From: CAVPUA01 sp963828015
GTDB lineage: Bacteria > Actinomycetota > Actinomycetes > Mycobacteriales > Jatrophihabitantaceae
NCBI GenBank assembly: GCA_963828015.1
Contig: CAWHCD010000004.1
Location: 992,001-1,056,000, forward strand
Length of the DNA stretch: 64,000 bases
Direction: 5' to 3'
Position numbers and translations under genes: made by a program
The notes under the pieces: generated by a model
Databases searched by the model: none
The model's input: the letters and a program-made list of their open reading frames with translations, nothing else
What the model was told of the DNA's origin: nothing
In this document: piece after piece, positions 8,789 to 17,683 of the stretch
Layout of the letters: each line of letters starts with the position of its first letter
Numbering within the stretch: the first letter of the stretch is position 1

Positions 8789-9163
8789 ATGACCGAACCC
8801 GATCCGCATCGGCACCGGCTCTCGCCGGCGGCGGCCCAGCGCGGTTACCGGACCATCGAGGTCGCCGAGATCATCGCGGCCCATGCCGACGAGATCGCGG
8901 CGGCGACCCCGGGGCTGCCGCCCCAGCACGTGCTCGTGGCGGTGGTCGGACCCGACGACGCATTCGTCGGCACGTTCGAGGTCGATGAGAAGCAGCTCAT
9001 CGAGCGGGTCAAGGAACTGGAGTTCCCCGACTCGCACGCGATGGTGTTCTCCCCGGGCGCGGACGCCGAGCACGTCCGCACCCGCACCACCGAGATGGCC
9101 GCGCTGGCGCGCAAACGGATCGAGACGATCGAGCGGATCAATGCCCGCCGCACCGAGAGCTAA
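8789..9163 (+). CDS. Conserved hypothetical protein
   Basis: The 124-residue acidic, mostly helical protein starts 26 bases after lpdA on the same strand, with GAGGAG before the ATG. I do not recognise a family. A central strand-rich part (VLVAVVGPDDAFVGTFEVD) is followed by two long helices ending in ARKRIETIERINARR. No signal peptide, membrane segment or metal motif is visible. Co-transcription with lpdA is likely. Confidence 0.65.
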   Translation: MTEPDPHRHRLSPAAAQRGYRTIEVAEIIAAHADEIAAATPGLPPQHVLVAVVGPDDAFVGTFEVDEKQLIERVKELEFPDSHAMVFSPGADAEHVRTRTTEMAALARKRIETIERINARRTES

Positions 9164-9168
9164 GAGCG

Positions 9169-9681
9169 CTAGACGGTTTCGCGGTGGGGCAGCTTCCAGC
9201 CCGGACGCACGTAGTGGCAGGTGTAGCCCAACGGGTAACGCTCCAGGTAGTCCTGGTGCTCGGGCTCGGCCTGCCAGAACGGGCCGACCTTCTCGACCTG
9301 GGTGACGACCGGTCCGGGCCACAGGCCGGAGGCGTTCACGTCGGCGATGGTGTCCTCGGCGATGCGCTTCTGTTCGTCGTCGGCGTAGAAGATCGCCGAG
9401 CGGTAGCTGGTGCCGACGTCGTTGCCCTGCCGGTTGCGCGTGGTCGGGTCATGCACCTGGAAGAAGAACTCCAGCAGTTCGCGGTAGGACGTCACGCTGG
9501 GATCGAAGATGATCTCGATCGCCTCGGCGTGCGTGCCGTGGTTCTCATACGTCGCGTTGGGGACGTCGCCACCGGTGTAACCGACCCGGGTCGAGAGCAC
9601 GCCCGGACGTCGCCGGATCAGGTCCTGCATGCCCCAGAAGCAGCCGCCGGCCAGCGTCGCCGTTTCAGTTGTATTGGTCAT
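9169..9681 (-). CDS. msrA: Peptide methionine (S)-S-oxide reductase
   Basis: The 170-residue MsrA reduces the S-epimer of methionine sulfoxide in proteins, using thioredoxin as donor. The GCFWG signature places the nucleophilic cysteine at residue 14. The GYTGG and YENHGTHAEA segments and the YHDPTT-like stretch (VHDPTTRNRQGND) that form the active-site pocket are present. Length is typical of a stand-alone MsrA, with no MsrB fusion. It converges on the hypothetical gene to its left. Confidence 0.96.
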   Translation of the reverse strand: MTNTTETATLAGGCFWGMQDLIRRRPGVLSTRVGYTGGDVPNATYENHGTHAEAIEIIFDPSVTSYRELLEFFFQVHDPTTRNRQGNDVGTSYRSAIFYADDEQKRIAEDTIADVNASGLWPGPVVTQVEKVGPFWQAEPEHQDYLERYPLGYTCHYVRPGWKLPHRETV

Positions 9682-9719
9682 GACTGTTGAACGACTCCCA
9701 TCGGATTAGTGTTCCGCTG

Positions 9720-11474
9720 TCAGTCTTTAATCTCGCAGATGGCCGCCCCGGCGGTGATGGCCGAACCCGGCTCGGCGCTCAGGCCGGTGATCGTGCCCGC
9801 CTTGTGTGCGTTGATCGGCTGTTCCATCTTCATCGCCTCGAGCACGACGACCATCTGGCCGGCTTCGACGACGTCGCCGTCGCTGACGCCGACCTTGACG
9901 ATCGTGCCCTGCATCGGCGCGGTCAGCGCGTCACCGGACACGGCCGCGGCCGCCTTCTTGCCGGCGCTGCGCTTGGGTGCGGCTTTGCGCGCGCCACCGC
10001 CACCGCCAGAGCCGGCACCGAAGCCGGCGGGCAGCGACACCTCGAGGCGCTTGCCGCCGACCTCGACGACCACCACCTCGCGGGGGTCGCTCGGCTCATC
10101 GGCCCCGACCACGGCGGTGAACGCCGGGATCTGGTTGTCGAACTCGGTCTCGATCCACTGGGTGAAGACGGTGAACGGCTCGGCCGTGAACGCCGGGTCA
10201 CGCACGACGGCCCGGTGGAACGGCAACGCCGTCGCCATGCCGTCGACGACGAACTCCTCCAGCGCGCGGCGGGCCCGTTCGAGCGCGTGGGCCCGAGTCG
10301 AGCCGGTGACGATCAACTTGGCCAACAGCGAGTCGAACGCCCCGCCGATCACCGAGTTGCCTTCGATGCCGGAGTCGACCCGAACGCCCGGACCGGCCGG
10401 TTCGCGATAGGTGGTCACGGTGCCCGGGGCGGGCAGGAAACCGCGGCCGGGGTCCTCGCCGTTGATCCGAAACTCGAACGAGTGCCCGCGCGGGGCCGGA
10501 TCCTCGGTCAGCGTCAGCGGCTCGCCCGAGGCGATCCGGAACTGCTCGCGGACCAGGTCCAGGCCGCTGGTCTCCTCCGAGACCGGGTGCTCGACCTGCA
10601 GGCGGGTGTTGACCTCGAGGAAGCTGATCACGCCGTCGCTGCCGACGAGGTACTCGACCGTGCCCGCGCCGTGGTAGTTGGCCTCGCGGCAGATGGCCTT
10701 GGCGCTGGAGTGGATGCGGGCTCGCTGCTCATCGCTCAGGAACGGCGCCGGAGCCTCCTCGACCAGCTTCTGGTTGCGCCGCTGCAGCGAGCAGTCCCGG
10801 GTGCCGACGACGATGACGTTGCCGTGCGTGTCGGCCAGCACCTGCGCCTCGACGTGCCGCGATCGGTCGAGGTAGCGCTCGACGAAGCATTCGCCGCGAC
10901 CGAACGCACTGATCGCCTCACGGACCGCGCTGTCGTACAGCTCGGGGATCTCCTCCAGCGTGCGGGCGATCTTCAGGCCCCGACCGCCGCCGCCGAATGC
11001 GGCCTTGATCGCCACCGGAAGCCCGTGCTCCTGGGCGAAGGCCAGGACCTCGTCCGGGCCGGACACCGGGTCCTTGGTACCCGGGACGAGGGGCGCGCCG
11101 GCGCGCAGGGCGATGTGCCGCGCGGTGACCTTGTCGCCGAGATCGCGGATCGCCTGCGGTGACGGGCCGATCCAGGTCAGCCCGGCGTCCAGCACGGCCT
11201 GGGCGAAGTCGGCGTTCTCGGACAGGAAGCCGTAGCCGGGGTGCACCGCGTCCGCGCCCGACTGCTGGGCCGCGGCGATGACCTTGTCGATGACCAGGTA
11301 GGAATCGCCCGGAGTGTTGCCGCCCAGCGCGAAAGCCTCGTCGGCCATCCGCACATGCAGTGCGTCGCGATCGGGCTCGGCGTACACCGCCACCGAGACG
11401 TATCCGGCGTCGCGGCAGGCGCGAATGACCCGCACCGCGATCTCACCACGGTTGGCGATGAGCACCTTTTGCAC
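9720..11474 (-). CDS. accA: Acyl-CoA carboxylase alpha subunit: biotin carboxylase plus BCCP
   Basis: The 584-residue subunit carries biotin carboxylase (about residues 1-450, beginning QKVLIANRGEIAVRVIRACR, with an ATP-grasp Gly-rich loop around GGGGRGLKIA), a linker and a C-terminal biotinyl domain whose EAMKM motif holds the biotinylated Lys. It charges biotin with bicarbonate for the beta subunit at 15282-16868, making malonyl- or methylmalonyl-CoA. The GTG at 11474 is chosen because GGAGG precedes it and homology starts there; the longer frame adds non-homologous residues. It is the AccA3 type of mycobacteria. BirA at 16894-17640 would add the biotin. Confidence 0.95.
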   Translation of the reverse strand: MQKVLIANRGEIAVRVIRACRDAGYVSVAVYAEPDRDALHVRMADEAFALGGNTPGDSYLVIDKVIAAAQQSGADAVHPGYGFLSENADFAQAVLDAGLTWIGPSPQAIRDLGDKVTARHIALRAGAPLVPGTKDPVSGPDEVLAFAQEHGLPVAIKAAFGGGGRGLKIARTLEEIPELYDSAVREAISAFGRGECFVERYLDRSRHVEAQVLADTHGNVIVVGTRDCSLQRRNQKLVEEAPAPFLSDEQRARIHSSAKAICREANYHGAGTVEYLVGSDGVISFLEVNTRLQVEHPVSEETSGLDLVREQFRIASGEPLTLTEDPAPRGHSFEFRINGEDPGRGFLPAPGTVTTYREPAGPGVRVDSGIEGNSVIGGAFDSLLAKLIVTGSTRAHALERARRALEEFVVDGMATALPFHRAVVRDPAFTAEPFTVFTQWIETEFDNQIPAFTAVVGADEPSDPREVVVVEVGGKRLEVSLPAGFGAGSGGGGGARKAAPKRSAGKKAAAAVSGDALTAPMQGTIVKVGVSDGDVVEAGQMVVVLEAMKMEQPINAHKAGTITGLSAEPGSAITAGAAICEIKD

Positions 11475-11627
11475 GAGCTGGCCTCCGAGGTTGGGGTAAA
11501 GCCTGCGTCCGGACCTTACTAGGACCGTCCCGGTGGTTGTGCTCACAGTCCTCGCCAGGCCGGAATCAGCCGGTAACCGAGCGGCCTTGCGCTAAGGGGA
11601 CAAGGAACGCGAGGCGCGGAGGTGGCG

Positions 11628-12851
11628 ATGTCGTTCGGCCCGGTGCGGCGCGCGCTGCTCGCGCTCGCCATCGGCGGCTTCGGCATCGGCACGGGCGAGT
11701 TCGTGATCCTGGGCCTGCTGCCCAACGTCGCCAATGACCTCAACGTATCCATCCCAGCCGCCGGGCACCTGATCTCGGCCTACGCGCTCGGCGTGGTCGT
11801 CGGCGCCCCGTTGCTTACGGCCGCCTCGGTCCGGTTCTCCCGCAAGTCGGTGCTGATCATCTTCATGGTCTGGTTCGCCCTGGGCAACGTCGCCTCGGCC
11901 ATGGCCCCCTCCTTCGACACGCTGCTTCTGGCCCGGTTCGTCACCGGCCTACCGCACGGGGCGTTCTTCGGCGTCGGGTCGGTCGTGGCCGGCAGCCTGG
12001 TCGCCGAGAACCGGCGGACCTCGGCGATGTCGGTGATGTTCAGCGGGCTGACCGTGGCCAACATCGTCGGCGTACCGGCCACCACCCTGCTCGGGCAGCA
12101 GACGAGCTGGCGGGTCGTTTTCGTCGTGGTCGGTGTGATCGGGGCCCTGGCGGCGATCAGCATCGCGGTCTTCGTGCCGTCGGCGGGCCACGAGTCGCCG
12201 GTCTCGCTGCGGCGCGAACTGACCGTGTTCGTCAAGCCGCAGGTCTGGCTCGCCCTCGGCATCGCCACGATCGGCGGTGGGGCGATGTTCGCCACCTTCA
12301 GCTACATCGCGCCGATGATGACCCACCTGGCCGGCTACTCCGAGTCGAGCGTGACCTACCTGCTGGTCTTGTTCGGCCTGGGCATGACGTTCGGCAACCT
12401 CGTCGGCGCCCGCCTGGCCGACCGTTGGCTGATGCCGACGCTGTACGGGGCGCTGATCGCCGAGATCGTCATTGCGACCGCGTTCATCTTCACCGCGCAC
12501 AACCAGGTCACCGCCGCGATCACGATCTTCCTGTTTCCGGCCGCCACCTTGATGACCGTGCCCGCGCTGCAGACCCGCATCATTCAGCTCGCCGACGGCG
12601 CTCCCAACCTCGCCTCGGCCTCCATCCAGGCCGCGTTCAACGTGGCCAATTCCCTCGGGGCGTGGCTGGGCGGGCTGACCATTGCCGCCGGGTTCGGCTA
12701 CGGCTCGCCGAACGTCGTCGCCGCCGGGTTGGCGTTGCTGGGACTCGGGTTGGCCGTGGCCTCGGGTCGCCGCGACGGCGCGTCCGTCCCCGTGGCGCCG
12801 GACCGGGAGCTCAGCACCTCGGCGACGACGTCGGCGAACCGCTCCGGATAG
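11628..12851 (+). CDS. MFS drug/sugar efflux transporter (DHA1, AraJ/Cmx-like)
   Basis: The 407-residue protein has about 12 predicted transmembrane helices. Motif-like segments include an early FGIGTGEFVILGLLPNVA helix pair and RFVTGLPHGAFFG, typical of DHA1 exporters related to arabinose-efflux and chloramphenicol-resistance proteins. The ATG at 11628 follows GGAGG by five bases; a GTG at 11622 overlaps that site and is unlikely to be used. The 3' end overlaps the convergent hydrolase gene by 154 bases. Substrate cannot be inferred. Confidence 0.88.
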   Translation: MSFGPVRRALLALAIGGFGIGTGEFVILGLLPNVANDLNVSIPAAGHLISAYALGVVVGAPLLTAASVRFSRKSVLIIFMVWFALGNVASAMAPSFDTLLLARFVTGLPHGAFFGVGSVVAGSLVAENRRTSAMSVMFSGLTVANIVGVPATTLLGQQTSWRVVFVVVGVIGALAAISIAVFVPSAGHESPVSLRRELTVFVKPQVWLALGIATIGGGAMFATFSYIAPMMTHLAGYSESSVTYLLVLFGLGMTFGNLVGARLADRWLMPTLYGALIAEIVIATAFIFTAHNQVTAAITIFLFPAATLMTVPALQTRIIQLADGAPNLASASIQAAFNVANSLGAWLGGLTIAAGFGYGSPNVVAAGLALLGLGLAVASGRRDGASVPVAPDRELSTSATTSANRSG

Positions 12852-13633
12852 CGCCGGTGGGGCTGATGCCCGCTGCCCGGGAAAAGTTCGAGGCGGCTGC
12901 CGGGCAGATGCGCATGGATTGCCCGGGCGTGGGCGACCGGCAGGATCGGATCGTGCTCTGACCAGATGATCACGGTGGGCCGCTCGGGCGACAGTTGCCC
13001 CAGCTCGATCATCGAGCCCCGTTGCCCGCCCGGCTCGATCACCGCGTGCAGGGTCTGGAAGAAGGCGTTGCGCCCATCGGCGTCGAGCACGGCCGAACCC
13101 ATCCGGCCCAGGTTGGTCACCGCCTCCGGTGGCAGACGCAGGGTCTGCCCCGCGCGGATGTAGAGCGAGGCGGTGCGCCGGTTCACCGCCACCCGCAGCA
13201 GGGTCGACACGCCCGGCAGGGTGGCCGCGCGCAGCACCGGATGCACCTCGCGGCCGAGTCCGCCGGCGCAGACCAGCACCAGAGCGCCGGCCCGGTCCGG
13301 GTAGCGGTCGGCGAACTCGATGGCGATCGCCCCACCGAGTGAGTGCCCACCGACTGTTGTCTGGGCTACGCCGAGGTGGCGCAGGAACCCCTCGATCTGG
13401 TCGGCGAAATCGCCCAGCTCGTAGCCGCTCACCGGCTTGTCGGAACGGCCGTGGCCGAGCAGGTCCAGCGCGATCACCCGATACCCCCGAGCGGCCAGTG
13501 CTGGCAGGGCCCGATCCCAGGTCGTGGCGTCAGAGGCCAGGCCGTGCAGCAGCAGGACGACCGGCCCGGTGCCCGCGCTCAGGTAGGACAGCCGGTGGCC
13601 CTCGACCAGCGCGGACTCTCTCTGCACGGTCAC
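12698..13633 (-). CDS. Alpha/beta-fold hydrolase
   Basis: The 311-residue hydrolase has LLHGLASDATTWD (oxyanion HG), the nucleophile elbow GGHSLGG, the acid in WSEHDPILP and the histidine in GSGHQPH, so a full Ser-Asp-His triad is visible. The conserved domain ends near residue 268. The last roughly 40 residues are Ala/Pro/Ser-rich and lie antisense to the MFS gene, so they may be a read-on tail. GTG start at 13633 overlaps the maf stop (GTGA), suggesting coupled translation. Substrate unknown. Confidence 0.85.
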   Translation of the reverse strand: MTVQRESALVEGHRLSYLSAGTGPVVLLLHGLASDATTWDRALPALAARGYRVIALDLLGHGRSDKPVSGYELGDFADQIEGFLRHLGVAQTTVGGHSLGGAIAIEFADRYPDRAGALVLVCAGGLGREVHPVLRAATLPGVSTLLRVAVNRRTASLYIRAGQTLRLPPEAVTNLGRMGSAVLDADGRNAFFQTLHAVIEPGGQRGSMIELGQLSPERPTVIIWSEHDPILPVAHARAIHAHLPGSRLELFPGSGHQPHRRYPERFADVVAEVLSSRSGATGTDAPSRRPEATANPSPSNANPAATTFGEP

Positions 13634-14235
13634 GACCCGGGGTAGCCGAGGTCGGCGAGTGCGTAGCCCAGCTCGTGCAGCATCCGGCGCAGGCCGGGCA
13701 GGGAAAGGCCGACCACGTTGTGCGGGTCGCCGTGGACGCGGTCGACGAACCAGCCGCCCAGGCCGTCGAGGGTGAACGCACCGGCCACCTGCAGCGGCTC
13801 TCCGCTGCCGACGTAAGCCTTGATCTCGGCGTCGGTGACGTCGGCGAAGTCCACCGTCGTGCCCTCAGTGGACGCGACGGACCCATTGGGGGTGATCAGG
13901 CAGTGACCGGTCCACAGCGTTCCCGAGCGGCCCCGCATCTGCCGCCAGCGCTCGATCGCCACCAAGGCCGACGCCGGCTTGCCCAGGGCCTGCCCGTCGA
14001 ACTCGAGCATCGAGTCACAACCCAGCACCAGGGCATCGCCGGTGAGGGTGGCCCGGACGGCGAGGGCCTTGCCGTGGGCCAGCTGACTCACGAGTCCGGA
14101 CACGGTATCGGCGGTGATGGAGTCCTCGTCGAAGCCGCTGACGATCACCTCGGGGTCGACGCCGGCGGCTCGTAGGGTCGCCAGGCGCGCGGGCGAGGCC
14201 GAGGCCAGGACGAACCTGGGCCGCGGTTGCTGCAT
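13630..14235 (-). CDS. maf: Maf-family nucleoside triphosphate pyrophosphatase
   Basis: The 201-residue Maf protein hydrolyses non-canonical or m7G/UTP/dTTP-type nucleoside triphosphates to the monophosphate, for house-cleaning and possibly septum control. The N-terminal LASASPARL matches the family SxSPRR-like loop, VLGCDSML holds the catalytic Asp, and GKPAS follows. It belongs with the accD5-accE cluster as in mycobacteria (Rv3282). Here an MTA phosphorylase gene on the opposite strand intervenes. Confidence 0.93.
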   Translation of the reverse strand: MQQPRPRFVLASASPARLATLRAAGVDPEVIVSGFDEDSITADTVSGLVSQLAHGKALAVRATLTGDALVLGCDSMLEFDGQALGKPASALVAIERWRQMRGRSGTLWTGHCLITPNGSVASTEGTTVDFADVTDAEIKAYVGSGEPLQVAGAFTLDGLGGWFVDRVHGDPHNVVGLSLPGLRRMLHELGYALADLGYPGS

Positions 14236-14274
14236 GCGTCCAGCCTACTGAGGCCGAGACGATAGATTGGCCCG

Positions 14275-15075
14275 ATGACGGCTGCCTCCAGCGCCCCGGT
14301 CGGGGTGATCGGCGGCTCGGGTTTCTACTCCTTGCTCACCGATGCCGAAGCGGTTTCGGTGACCACGCCCTACGGCTCGCCGAGTGACCCGGTCACGATC
14401 GGGAGCCTGAACGGGCGGGGCGTCGCCTTCCTGCCCCGCCACGGCAACGACCACCGCTTCCTGCCGCATCGCGTGCCGTACCGGGCCAACCTGTGGGCGT
14501 TGCGTTCGCTCGGCGTCCGGCAGGTGATCGCGCTGTCGGCCGTCGGTGGCCTGCGGCCCGAGTTGGGGCCGGGGACCATGGTCGTTCCGGATCAAGTCGT
14601 CGACCGGACGTCGGGCCGCGAGCACACGATCTATGACGGGGTCGGCGAGGTCGCGCACGTCTCGCTGGCCGATCCCTACTGTCCGCGCGGTCGGGCCGCG
14701 GCGGCCGGGCTCGGGGCGGTCGACGGCGGCACGCTCGTGGTCATCAACGGCCCGCGCTTCTCGACCCGGGCCGAGTCGGTCGACTATCAGTCGCGCGGGT
14801 GGTCGATCATCGGCATGACCGGCATGCCCGAGGCGACGCTGGCCCGCGAACTGGCCCTGTGTTACACCTGCCTGGCCCTGGTCACCGACCTCGACGCCGG
14901 CGTCGAGGCCGGCGCGGGTGTCACCCACGCCGAGGTGATGTCGACGTTCGCGGCCAACATCCCGCGGCTGCGCGAGTTGCTGGTAGCCACCCTGGCCCGG
15001 TTGCCGCTCGAGCAGGGCGACTGTGTCTGCGGGTCGGTGTACGAGCACGCCCCATCGCCGATCGAGCTGCCCTAG
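14275..15075 (+). CDS. mtnP: S-methyl-5'-thioadenosine phosphorylase
   Basis: The 266-residue phosphorylase splits methylthioadenosine with phosphate, giving adenine and 5-methylthioribose-1-phosphate (purine and methionine salvage). Family marks are GVIGGSGFY at the N-terminus, LPRHGNDHRFLPHRVPYRAN with phosphate-binding residues, and the substrate segment GMTGMPEATLARE. It is complete, with an ATG start, and divergent from maf by 39 bases. No other methionine-salvage gene lies nearby. Confidence 0.93.
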   Translation: MTAASSAPVGVIGGSGFYSLLTDAEAVSVTTPYGSPSDPVTIGSLNGRGVAFLPRHGNDHRFLPHRVPYRANLWALRSLGVRQVIALSAVGGLRPELGPGTMVVPDQVVDRTSGREHTIYDGVGEVAHVSLADPYCPRGRAAAAGLGAVDGGTLVVINGPRFSTRAESVDYQSRGWSIIGMTGMPEATLARELALCYTCLALVTDLDAGVEAGAGVTHAEVMSTFAANIPRLRELLVATLARLPLEQGDCVCGSVYEHAPSPIELP

Positions 15076-15084
15076 CGGTTTCGC

Positions 15085-15285
15085 CTATCGGGCCGCGCGC
15101 CAGCCGCCCGCGCCGAAGGCCAATGGCCGGCGCAGGCTGTGGGCCGGGTCGTTCCAGCGCCCGCGGGGCGGGTTGACCGGTGCGGCATCGGGCTCGCCGC
15201 CGGTCGCCGCGACCAATGCGATCAACGCGGCCAGCTCCTCCGGCGTCGCGTCGCCGCGCACCACGCGCAGGATCGGCTCGGTCAT
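15085..15285 (-). CDS. accE: Acyl-CoA carboxylase epsilon subunit
   Basis: The 66-residue protein is of the actinobacterial AccE type. The N-terminal stretch ILRVVRGDATPEELAAL is the conserved segment that contacts the carboxylase; the rest is Pro/Arg-rich and ends AFGAGGWRAA, similar to mycobacterial AccE5. The epsilon subunit stimulates the alpha-beta holoenzyme. Its start overlaps the accD stop by four bases (ATGA), so the two are co-translated. Confidence 0.92.
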   Translation of the reverse strand: MTEPILRVVRGDATPEELAALIALVAATGGEPDAAPVNPPRGRWNDPAHSLRRPLAFGAGGWRAAR

Positions 15286-16868
15286 AGCGGGATGTTCCCG
15301 TGCTTCTTCGGCGGCAATGACTGCCGCTTGTTGCGCAGCATCCGCAGGGAGCGGATGACGTAGGACCGGGTCTGCGACGGCGCGATGACCGAGTCGACGT
15401 ACCCGCGTTCGGCCGCGACATAGGGGTTCACCAAGGTGTCCTCGTAGTCGGCCACCAGCGCGGCCCGCGTGGCTTCGGGGTCCTCGGCGGAGGCAATGGC
15501 CTTGCGGTGCAGGATATTTGCCGCCCCCTGCGCGCCCATGACGGCGATCTGGGCCGTCGGCCAGGCCACGTTGATGTCGGCGCCCAGGTGCTTGGAACCC
15601 ATCACGTCATAGGCCCCGCCGAACGCCTTGCGGGTGACGATCGTGATCTTCGGGACGGTGGCCTCGGCATAGGCGTAGATCAGCTTCGCGCCGCGGCGGA
15701 TGATTCCGGCATGCTCCTGGCCCACCCCGGGCAGGAAGCCGGGGACGTCGACCAAGGTGATGACCGGGACGTTGAACGCATCGCAGGTCCGCACGAAGCG
15801 GGCCGCCTTCTCCGAGGCGTCGATGTCCAGGCAGCCGGCGAAGTGCATCGGCTGATTGGCGACGATGCCCACGGGGTAGCCCTCGATGCGCCCGAAGCCG
15901 ACCAGGATGTTGGGCGCGAACAAGGCCTGCACTTCGAGGAACTCGGCGTCGTCGAGCAGGTGCTCGATCACCTCGTGCATGTCGTAGGGCTGGTTGGCCG
16001 AGTCGGGGATGAACGTGTCCAGGAAGTCGTCGGTGGCGTCGGCGACATCGGATACCGCCGTGTCGTAGACCGGCAGCGGGTCCAGGTTGTTGCTCGGCAG
16101 GTAGGACAGCAGCGCCTTGACGTAGTTGATCGCGTCGTCCTCGTCGGCGCCCAGATAGTGGGCGTTGCCACTGACCGTGTTGTGGGTGCGTGCCCCGCCG
16201 AGTTCCTCGAGCGTCACGTCCTCGCCGGTCACCGTCTTGACCACGTCGGGACCGGTGATGAACATCTGCGAGGTCTGGTCGACCATGACGATGAAGTCGG
16301 TCAAGGCGGGGGAGTAGACGTGCCCGCCGGCCGCGGCGCCCATGATCAGCGAGATCTGCGGGATGACCCCCGACGCCTGCACGTTGCGGTAGAAGATCTC
16401 GCCGTACAGGCCGAGCGAGACCACGCCCTCCTGGATGCGCGCGCCGCCGCCCTCGTTGATACCGACGACCGGGCAGCCGTTCTTCATCGCGAAGTCGAGC
16501 ACCTTGACGATCTTCTCGCCGTACACCTCGCCGAGCGCACCGCCGAAGACGGTGACGTCCTGGCTGAACACGCATACCGGGCGGCCGTCGACCGTGCCGT
16601 AGCCGGTGACCACGCCGTCGCCGAACGGGCGGTTGGCCTCGAGGCCGAAGTTGCGGGAGCGGTGGCGGGCGAACTCGTCGAGCTCGATGAACGAGCCCTC
16701 GTCCAGCAGCGCGTCGATCCGTTCGCGGGCGGTCTTCTTGCCCCGGGCATGCTGCTTCTCGACCGCGCGGGCCGAGCCGGCGTGCACCGCCTCGTCGTAG
16801 CGGGCGGCCAGATCGGCCAGTTTGCCGGCGGTGGTGTGCGGATCGGGGGAGACGGGCTCGGCTGCCAT
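15282..16868 (-). CDS. accD5: Acyl-CoA (propionyl-CoA) carboxylase beta subunit, carboxyltransferase
   Basis: The 528-residue carboxyltransferase moves the carboxyl group from biotin to propionyl- or acetyl-CoA. Two crotonase-like halves are visible: oxyanion-type glycine stretches around NEGGGARIQEGV and GAAAGGHVYSP in the first, and DVPGFLPGVGQEH and AFGGAYDVMGSKHLGAD in the second. The residue distinguishing propionyl from acetyl specificity cannot be judged without alignment. The ATG at 16868 (MAAEPV) matches homologues; the upstream in-frame extension overlaps birA. It is divergent from birA, which biotinylates the partner subunit. Confidence 0.95.
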   Translation of the reverse strand: MAAEPVSPDPHTTAGKLADLAARYDEAVHAGSARAVEKQHARGKKTARERIDALLDEGSFIELDEFARHRSRNFGLEANRPFGDGVVTGYGTVDGRPVCVFSQDVTVFGGALGEVYGEKIVKVLDFAMKNGCPVVGINEGGGARIQEGVVSLGLYGEIFYRNVQASGVIPQISLIMGAAAGGHVYSPALTDFIVMVDQTSQMFITGPDVVKTVTGEDVTLEELGGARTHNTVSGNAHYLGADEDDAINYVKALLSYLPSNNLDPLPVYDTAVSDVADATDDFLDTFIPDSANQPYDMHEVIEHLLDDAEFLEVQALFAPNILVGFGRIEGYPVGIVANQPMHFAGCLDIDASEKAARFVRTCDAFNVPVITLVDVPGFLPGVGQEHAGIIRRGAKLIYAYAEATVPKITIVTRKAFGGAYDVMGSKHLGADINVAWPTAQIAVMGAQGAANILHRKAIASAEDPEATRAALVADYEDTLVNPYVAAERGYVDSVIAPSQTRSYVIRSLRMLRNKRQSLPPKKHGNIPL

Positions 16869-16893
16869 AGCTGCGGAGCTTAATCTGCTCCCC

Positions 16894-17640
16894 ATGAGCA
16901 CGCGTGCGCCCCTGCAGCCCGAGCGGCTGTCGGTCGCCGCACCCTGGACCTCCATCACCGTGCTGGACGAGGTCGACTCGACCAACCTGGCCGTGGCCGG
17001 GCAGCCGCCGGGAACGGTGATCGTGGCCGAGCATCAACGGGCCGGGCGCGGGCGGCTCAACCGTTCGTGGGTGACGCCGCCGCGGGCCGGGCTGCTCTTC
17101 TCGGCCATTTTGCGCCCGAGCGCGCCGCCCTCGACCTGGGCCTGGCTGCCGCTGCTGACCGGGCTCGCGCTCACCGATGTGATCGCGGGCGCCGTGCTGA
17201 AATGGCCCAACGACGCGCAATTAGGCCCCCAGCGTCGCAAGATCGCCGGCATTCTGGCCCAGGCCACGGGCGAGGACGTCATCATCGGCGTCGGCCTGAA
17301 CGTCTCGACCACCGCCGAAGAGCTGCCGGTCGATACCGCGACCTCGCTGGCCATCGAGGGGCACGAGGTCGATCGCAGCGAGTTGCTGGGACAACTGCTG
17401 AGCGTCTTGGGGGCGCGCTACCTGGCCTGGGAGGCGGCTGGCGGGGCCGGGCCGCTGGCCGACTACCGCGAGCGGTGCGCCACGATCGGACAGGCGGTGC
17501 GGGTGCATGGAGTCGACGGCTCCAGCCTGGACGGGTCGGCGGTCGGAGTGGACGAGAACGGTCGGCTGATCATCGAGGTGGATGGCGTCGAGCACCCGAT
17601 CGCCGCCGGAGACGTGGAGCACTTGCGGCCCGTGACGTAG
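16894..17640 (+). CDS. birA: Biotin--[acetyl-CoA-carboxylase] ligase
   Basis: The 248-residue biotin protein ligase lacks the N-terminal DNA-binding domain, so it is an enzyme only and not a repressor. The biotinyl-AMP loop is seen as GRGRLNRSW, followed by LKWPND with the catalytic Lys, RRKIAGIL, and a small C-terminal SH3-like domain. It activates biotin with ATP and attaches it to the BCCP lysine of the alpha subunit at 9720-11474. The ATG at 16894 starts the homologous region, 25 bases from the divergent accD5 start. Confidence 0.94.
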   Translation: MSTRAPLQPERLSVAAPWTSITVLDEVDSTNLAVAGQPPGTVIVAEHQRAGRGRLNRSWVTPPRAGLLFSAILRPSAPPSTWAWLPLLTGLALTDVIAGAVLKWPNDAQLGPQRRKIAGILAQATGEDVIIGVGLNVSTTAEELPVDTATSLAIEGHEVDRSELLGQLLSVLGARYLAWEAAGGAGPLADYRERCATIGQAVRVHGVDGSSLDGSAVGVDENGRLIIEVDGVEHPIAAGDVEHLRPVT

Positions 17641-17683
17641 AACTGCTCGGACCGATAGCCTGAACGTCAGGAGGGGAGCATCC

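Noticed and set aside
9687..11162. 491-residue rightward open frame antisense to the biotin carboxylase gene
   Set aside because: Arg/Gly/Asp-rich composition typical of the antisense frame of a GC-rich gene; no motif, while the opposite strand encodes a full recognised enzyme.
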